Below are positions 6,475-9,088 of a DNA stretch of 9,088 bases, one piece after another (positions within the stretch are counted from its first letter, which is position 1; each line of letters starts with the position of its first letter). The notes under the pieces were generated by a model. The model saw only the letters and a list, made by a program, of their open reading frames with translations. It did not search any database and was not told the origin of the DNA. A program made the translations under genes and the position numbers. The stretch comes from an uncultured bacterium (lineage in GTDB: Bacteria; Patescibacteriota; Minisyncoccia; Phycocordibacterales; UBA918). Where the stretch lies: NCBI GenBank assembly GCA_903839715.1, contig CAIMDH010000066.1:1-9088 (forward strand). The letters are read 5' to 3'.

Positions 6475-7338
6475 ATGTCAGGAAAGATGAAAAAGGTCAG
6501 TCCAACCCACATACAGGAAGAAGATTCCCTGACTATTCTTCGGAGTTCTTTAAATTCTAAAGAGGTTTTCATTCAAAACATTGGTGGAGTTAATCCATCA
6601 ACCGATGGTATTTTGCACTTTTTAAATAAGGACTCTACGCCAAGGACATTTTCAAAAGACTCTAGAGAACTTGTTGCTAAAACCGATTACCAGCTTAAAA
6701 GTACTACCGTCCAAGGAAAAAAGACCTACCCTTTTTCAATAAAAGATCTCCGATATTATTCAAAATGTTCGCATCCCGTTTTTATATTTTTTATAGATAT
6801 TCCCAACAAAGTTTCATACTGGGAACTTATTGATTCTGCATACATAAGTGATGTACTCAAAATAAGCGACATTGACACTACATCTGCAAAATCAAAAACC
6901 GTTCATTTCAGGGACGAAAAAATTATCGGTAATGTAACCGTAGAAGACCTTTTCAATGATTTTTCGCAGATACCATCGGTGGCATCTTTACCAACAGAAA
7001 TTCCAAAAGCTGATGAGTCTATCAAAGAAGATAAGCTTGCAGAGTACAAAGGCAATGTTTCTCAACTAATCCAAGGAGATTTAGAAAAAATACTCGATTT
7101 GGAAGCTTTGATTTTTTTTCACTCACCTTTTACTGCAACAGAAGAGTCTGTTTTAAATTTGATACTTTCAAAAGCAGGATTGACCACATTTGAATTTGAT
7201 TTTTATACAAACAAGCTCGTTGGTACTGGCATTATGACTCGGGTCGGAGACGTATTGTCAGTCACTGATAGTAAGGCGGCACAAGGACTGCTCAGTGAGC
7301 TGATTAATAGAAAAGGTATAGAATATGTATATGGATAA
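6475..7338 (+). CDS. DUF4365-like predicted PD-(D/E)xK nuclease, first gene of a two-gene operon
   Basis: A 287-residue protein whose first ~125 residues resemble DUF4365. E15/E16 lie in the opening helix, then S-T-D44-G-I-L-H-F, then Y-Q73-L-K75-S-T, followed by a core strand, H-P-V-F-I-F-F-I-D-I, and Y-W-E-L. The order E...D-G-I...Q-x-K-S matches the PD-(D/E)xK-like nuclease pattern of this family, with Gln in place of the usual acidic residue. DUF4365 domains often occur in defence-associated proteins, where they probably cut nucleic acid; activity here is inferred. Residues from about 220 (T-E-E-S-V-L-N-L-I-L-S-K-A-G) resemble a winged-helix or oligomerisation domain. ATG 6475 fits a leaderless start set by the -10; ATG 6487 has AGGAAAG just upstream but with too little spacing. 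The next gene begins 14 bases before this stop, so translation is coupled. Confidence 0.65.
   Translation: MSGKMKKVSPTHIQEEDSLTILRSSLNSKEVFIQNIGGVNPSTDGILHFLNKDSTPRTFSKDSRELVAKTDYQLKSTTVQGKKTYPFSIKDLRYYSKCSHPVFIFFIDIPNKVSYWELIDSAYISDVLKISDIDTTSAKSKTVHFRDEKIIGNVTVEDLFNDFSQIPSVASLPTEIPKADESIKEDKLAEYKGNVSQLIQGDLEKILDLEALIFFHSPFTATEESVLNLILSKAGLTTFEFDFYTNKLVGTGIMTRVGDVLSVTDSKAAQGLLSELINRKGIEYVYG
7313..7316 (+). promoter_or_regulatory. Ribosome binding site (AAGG) deciding the start of the solenoid gene
   Basis: AAGG within GAAAAGGTATAG lies eight bases before the ATG at 7325, a good Shine-Dalgarno distance. The second in-frame ATG at 7331 would be 14 bases away, so 7325 is preferred. The site lies inside the 3' end of the DUF4365 gene, consistent with coupled translation. 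Confidence 0.5.
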
Positions 7339-9088
7339 GCAAAAACTTTCAAAATTAGCTTCGCTAAACAACGATACAGCAAATAAGTTTTTGCTTGATT
7401 TTGCCATTACCAAGAAAGCAGAGATACCGAAATATAAAACAAACGAGGAAATCATTGAGGCACTTGATCATCTCGGCTCTATTTTCTATCGAATCCCAAA
7501 GATAGTTTTGGAGATTTGTGTAGAAATTCTTTACAGGAAAAAAGGAATCAAGGCGCAAAAGCTTCATCACGGTCTTGAGGGAGAAGGTTGGGAAAATGTT
7601 CAAGTTAAAGCATTGGAGTTACTTAAGAACATACGGTACTACGAGTTAGAAAAGATCGTAGAAGTTGCTTTTGAATTCGCTAATCATAAAGAAGAATCGG
7701 TAAGGAGTATTGCCGTAAAGTTGATTGACGATATAGCCGAATATAACTATCAGGCGATGCCTCATGTAGGTCTTCATCCTCAAAAGGTTATTTTTGGATA
7801 CATCAAGAAGAACATCTTTAAGACTGACTTTGAAGCTAATTTCAATCCTATCAAGGTAGCGATTGAAAAAATGCTTGAGACATCTGCTGATGCCACTATT
7901 CTGACTACGCCCGACACCATCACTCTTAGGAAAGGTGATCTTAACGGTACGGACAACTTGAAAGATTTGCGCCAGAAAATCGTCGATTTTATCTTTGCAA
8001 TATACGAGAAAAGTGAGAAAAACATGACAAAGACTTTTGTTGTTCAGATGCTTGCTCAGGCATGTCAGTTTCCTAACAATAGTGAGCGAACTAGTCCGAT
8101 TGGGCTTATTGTGAAAGAAAATCGCAAGTATATAATTTCAAAGCTCGACAAATTGATGTTCGACAAGAAACATAAACTAAAAGCATCTCTATCTTTCTGT
8201 TTAGAAATAGAACATCTGCTATTCTGGCACTTCATCTTCCACAAGCAACAGAATGAAGTTGCTCAGCCTCTCCATGACAAAATCACAAAAGATCCTCTTT
8301 ATGAAAAATTCAGCAGATTTGTTCATGATGATTCATTGAGATATGAAATTGGCTCTGGTGAACATCAAAAACAAAACCGCGAAAACGTGATTGAATATGC
8401 AAAAAATGTAACTACCTCAAACCTAGAAAAAATTAATGATGAATTGAACTTGTTTGCTACGGAGACTGATGTTATCGGGGAATGGAAGTTCAGAACCTTA
8501 CAACTATTACTCGAGACACTTGGCACTCATAAACCAGAGATCGCGATTGATTTGATCACGGACTCAATCAAGTATAAAAAGCCACTTTCTAACCAAATGT
8601 TCTTGGCTTTCTTACTAAGAGGCCTTCGCCTTTCAAAAAAATATGAAATATGGGATAAGGCGATAAGTCTTATTGTAAAGAAGAAGAACCCTGATTTTGT
8701 CGGCAGCATTCCTGCTTCACTGCATATATACGCAGATATGTTTAACGAACCTATTTTAAGGAAGGAGGACATGTTAATGCTTACTGACTTAACTAATAGA
8801 AATGGAGTTTTTGATTTCCTTGGTTCTAAAAATCATTCACGAAACGTTAACTACAGCACAATGAATGCACTTAGAGCTGTATATAGTCTTGACCCTAAGA
8901 AAGTCGAAAACTTGATTGTTGCAGAATTAAAGAGTGGTCCCCATTTCTTGGAGAATTATCTTAATACGTTATCTATCTATTCAGGCAGAGAAGGTGGTAT
9001 AGATTTTAGCGAATGGTCAGATAAAAATAAAAAAATTATTACAAGTAAAATTATAGAAGTTCCTGTAATTGATTGGCACATTGATTCA
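7325..9088 (+). CDS. Large alpha-helical repeat (HEAT/TPR-like solenoid) protein, 3' end outside window
   Basis: This frame is open from ATG 7325 to the last base, at least 588 residues, with no stop, so the C-terminus is missing. I do not recognise a named family. The composition is helix-rich, with amphipathic Leu/Ile/Lys/Glu segments throughout. A visible repeat pairs E90-x-V-x-x-x-A-x-x-L-x-x-x-I103 with E124-x-V-x-x-x-A-x-x-L-x-x-x-I137, exactly 34 residues apart; the second unit (S-V-R-S-I-A-V-K-L-I-D-D-I) reads like a HEAT helix. Similar helix pairs seem to continue (for example near 355-450), but less regularly. No signal peptide, membrane segment, Walker A or nuclease motif is seen up to residue 588; G-S-G-E-H-Q-K is not a P-loop. 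It overlaps the DUF4365 gene by 14 bases with its own AAGG site, which strongly implies a functional partnership. A sensor, scaffold or target-recognition role is inferred. An enzymatic domain could still lie beyond the window. Confidence 0.8.
   Translation, partial: MYMDKQKLSKLASLNNDTANKFLLDFAITKKAEIPKYKTNEEIIEALDHLGSIFYRIPKIVLEICVEILYRKKGIKAQKLHHGLEGEGWENVQVKALELLKNIRYYELEKIVEVAFEFANHKEESVRSIAVKLIDDIAEYNYQAMPHVGLHPQKVIFGYIKKNIFKTDFEANFNPIKVAIEKMLETSADATILTTPDTITLRKGDLNGTDNLKDLRQKIVDFIFAIYEKSEKNMTKTFVVQMLAQACQFPNNSERTSPIGLIVKENRKYIISKLDKLMFDKKHKLKASLSFCLEIEHLLFWHFIFHKQQNEVAQPLHDKITKDPLYEKFSRFVHDDSLRYEIGSGEHQKQNRENVIEYAKNVTTSNLEKINDELNLFATETDVIGEWKFRTLQLLLETLGTHKPEIAIDLITDSIKYKKPLSNQMFLAFLLRGLRLSKKYEIWDKAISLIVKKKNPDFVGSIPASLHIYADMFNEPILRKEDMLMLTDLTNRNGVFDFLGSKNHSRNVNYSTMNALRAVYSLDPKKVENLIVAELKSGPHFLENYLNTLSIYSGREGGIDFSEWSDKNKKIITSKIIEVPVIDWHIDS

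Larger units (their letters stand above)
6441..9088. other. AT-rich accessory block downstream of tRNA-Glu (possible genomic island edge)
   Basis: From just after the terminator to the window end, base composition falls clearly: 20/60 and 18/60 G+C in lines 6541-6600 and 8281-8340, against 36/60 at 4741-4800 and 27/60 at 3001-3060. Gene content also changes from conserved housekeeping types to a predicted nuclease and a solenoid protein. No integrase, transposase or repeat of the tRNA 3' end is seen within the window, so insertion at the tRNA is only inferred; the far boundary lies outside. Confidence 0.45.

Noticed and set aside
26..7338. Recoded UGA (as in Gracilibacteria), suggested by the absence of TGA stops
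   Set aside because: All six closed genes end in TAA or TAG, but none contains an in-frame TGA, so the standard code explains everything.
8339..8400. Possible P-loop G-S-G-E-H-Q-K in the solenoid protein
   Set aside because: It lacks the GxxxxGK[ST] pattern and has no following Walker B; helical context fits better.
7780..8772. Minus-strand frames of 81 codons at 7780-8025 and 8527-8772
   Set aside because: Both are antisense to the continuous 588-codon plus-strand frame; short, without motifs or start signals.
1..9088. CRISPR array, insertion sequence or integrase
   Set aside because: No spaced direct repeats, transposase or recombinase motifs are seen on either strand.

Overview
The window looks like a chromosomal segment of a streamlined bacterium, most likely from the Candidate Phyla Radiation (Patescibacteria, Parcubacteria-like). 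This is an inference from gene types and sizes: a short TruB with no room for a PUA domain, a glutaredoxin-CcdA fusion, a Pif1-type helicase with a C-terminal helix-turn-helix domain, a compact YgjP-like metalloprotein, and promoters that place the transcription start at or next to the ATG. All genes read through in the standard code, with TAA or TAG stops.

Layout. From 26 to 4276, four genes lie on the minus strand. In transcription order they are a Pif1/RecD-like helicase (4276-2579), a YgjP/DUF45 zinc metalloprotein (2483-2061), a secreted-glutaredoxin plus CcdA-like membrane reductant carrier (2031-790), and tRNA pseudouridine-55 synthase TruB (775-26). CcdA-like and TruB are close enough to share a transcript. 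The helicase diverges across about 50 bases from a plus-strand GlcD-type FAD-linked oxidase (4327-6216). Next come a tRNA promoter, a perfect 12-bp hairpin, tRNA-Glu(TTC) with encoded CCA (6308-6382), and a strong intrinsic terminator (6402-6440).

Beyond the terminator the character changes. From about 6441 to the window end the DNA is clearly richer in A+T: two sampled 60-base lines have 20 and 18 G+C, against 27 and 36 in two sampled lines of the upstream genes. This part holds a two-gene, translationally coupled operon. The first gene is a DUF4365-like predicted nuclease with a PD-(D/E)xK-like D...QxK pattern (6475-7338). The second is a long alpha-helical repeat protein that starts inside the first gene (7325) and is still open at 9088, so it is easily missed by ORF finders that require a stop codon.

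The most interesting content is this tRNA-proximal pair. A small predicted nuclease coupled to a large solenoid protein, in AT-rich DNA just after a tRNA gene, has the architecture of an anti-phage or anti-plasmid effector/sensor module. That role is inferred, not shown. Secondary points are the repeated TAAAAT/TATACT-to-ATG spacing, which suggests leaderless transcripts, and the hairpin that would form the 5' end of the tRNA-Glu precursor.
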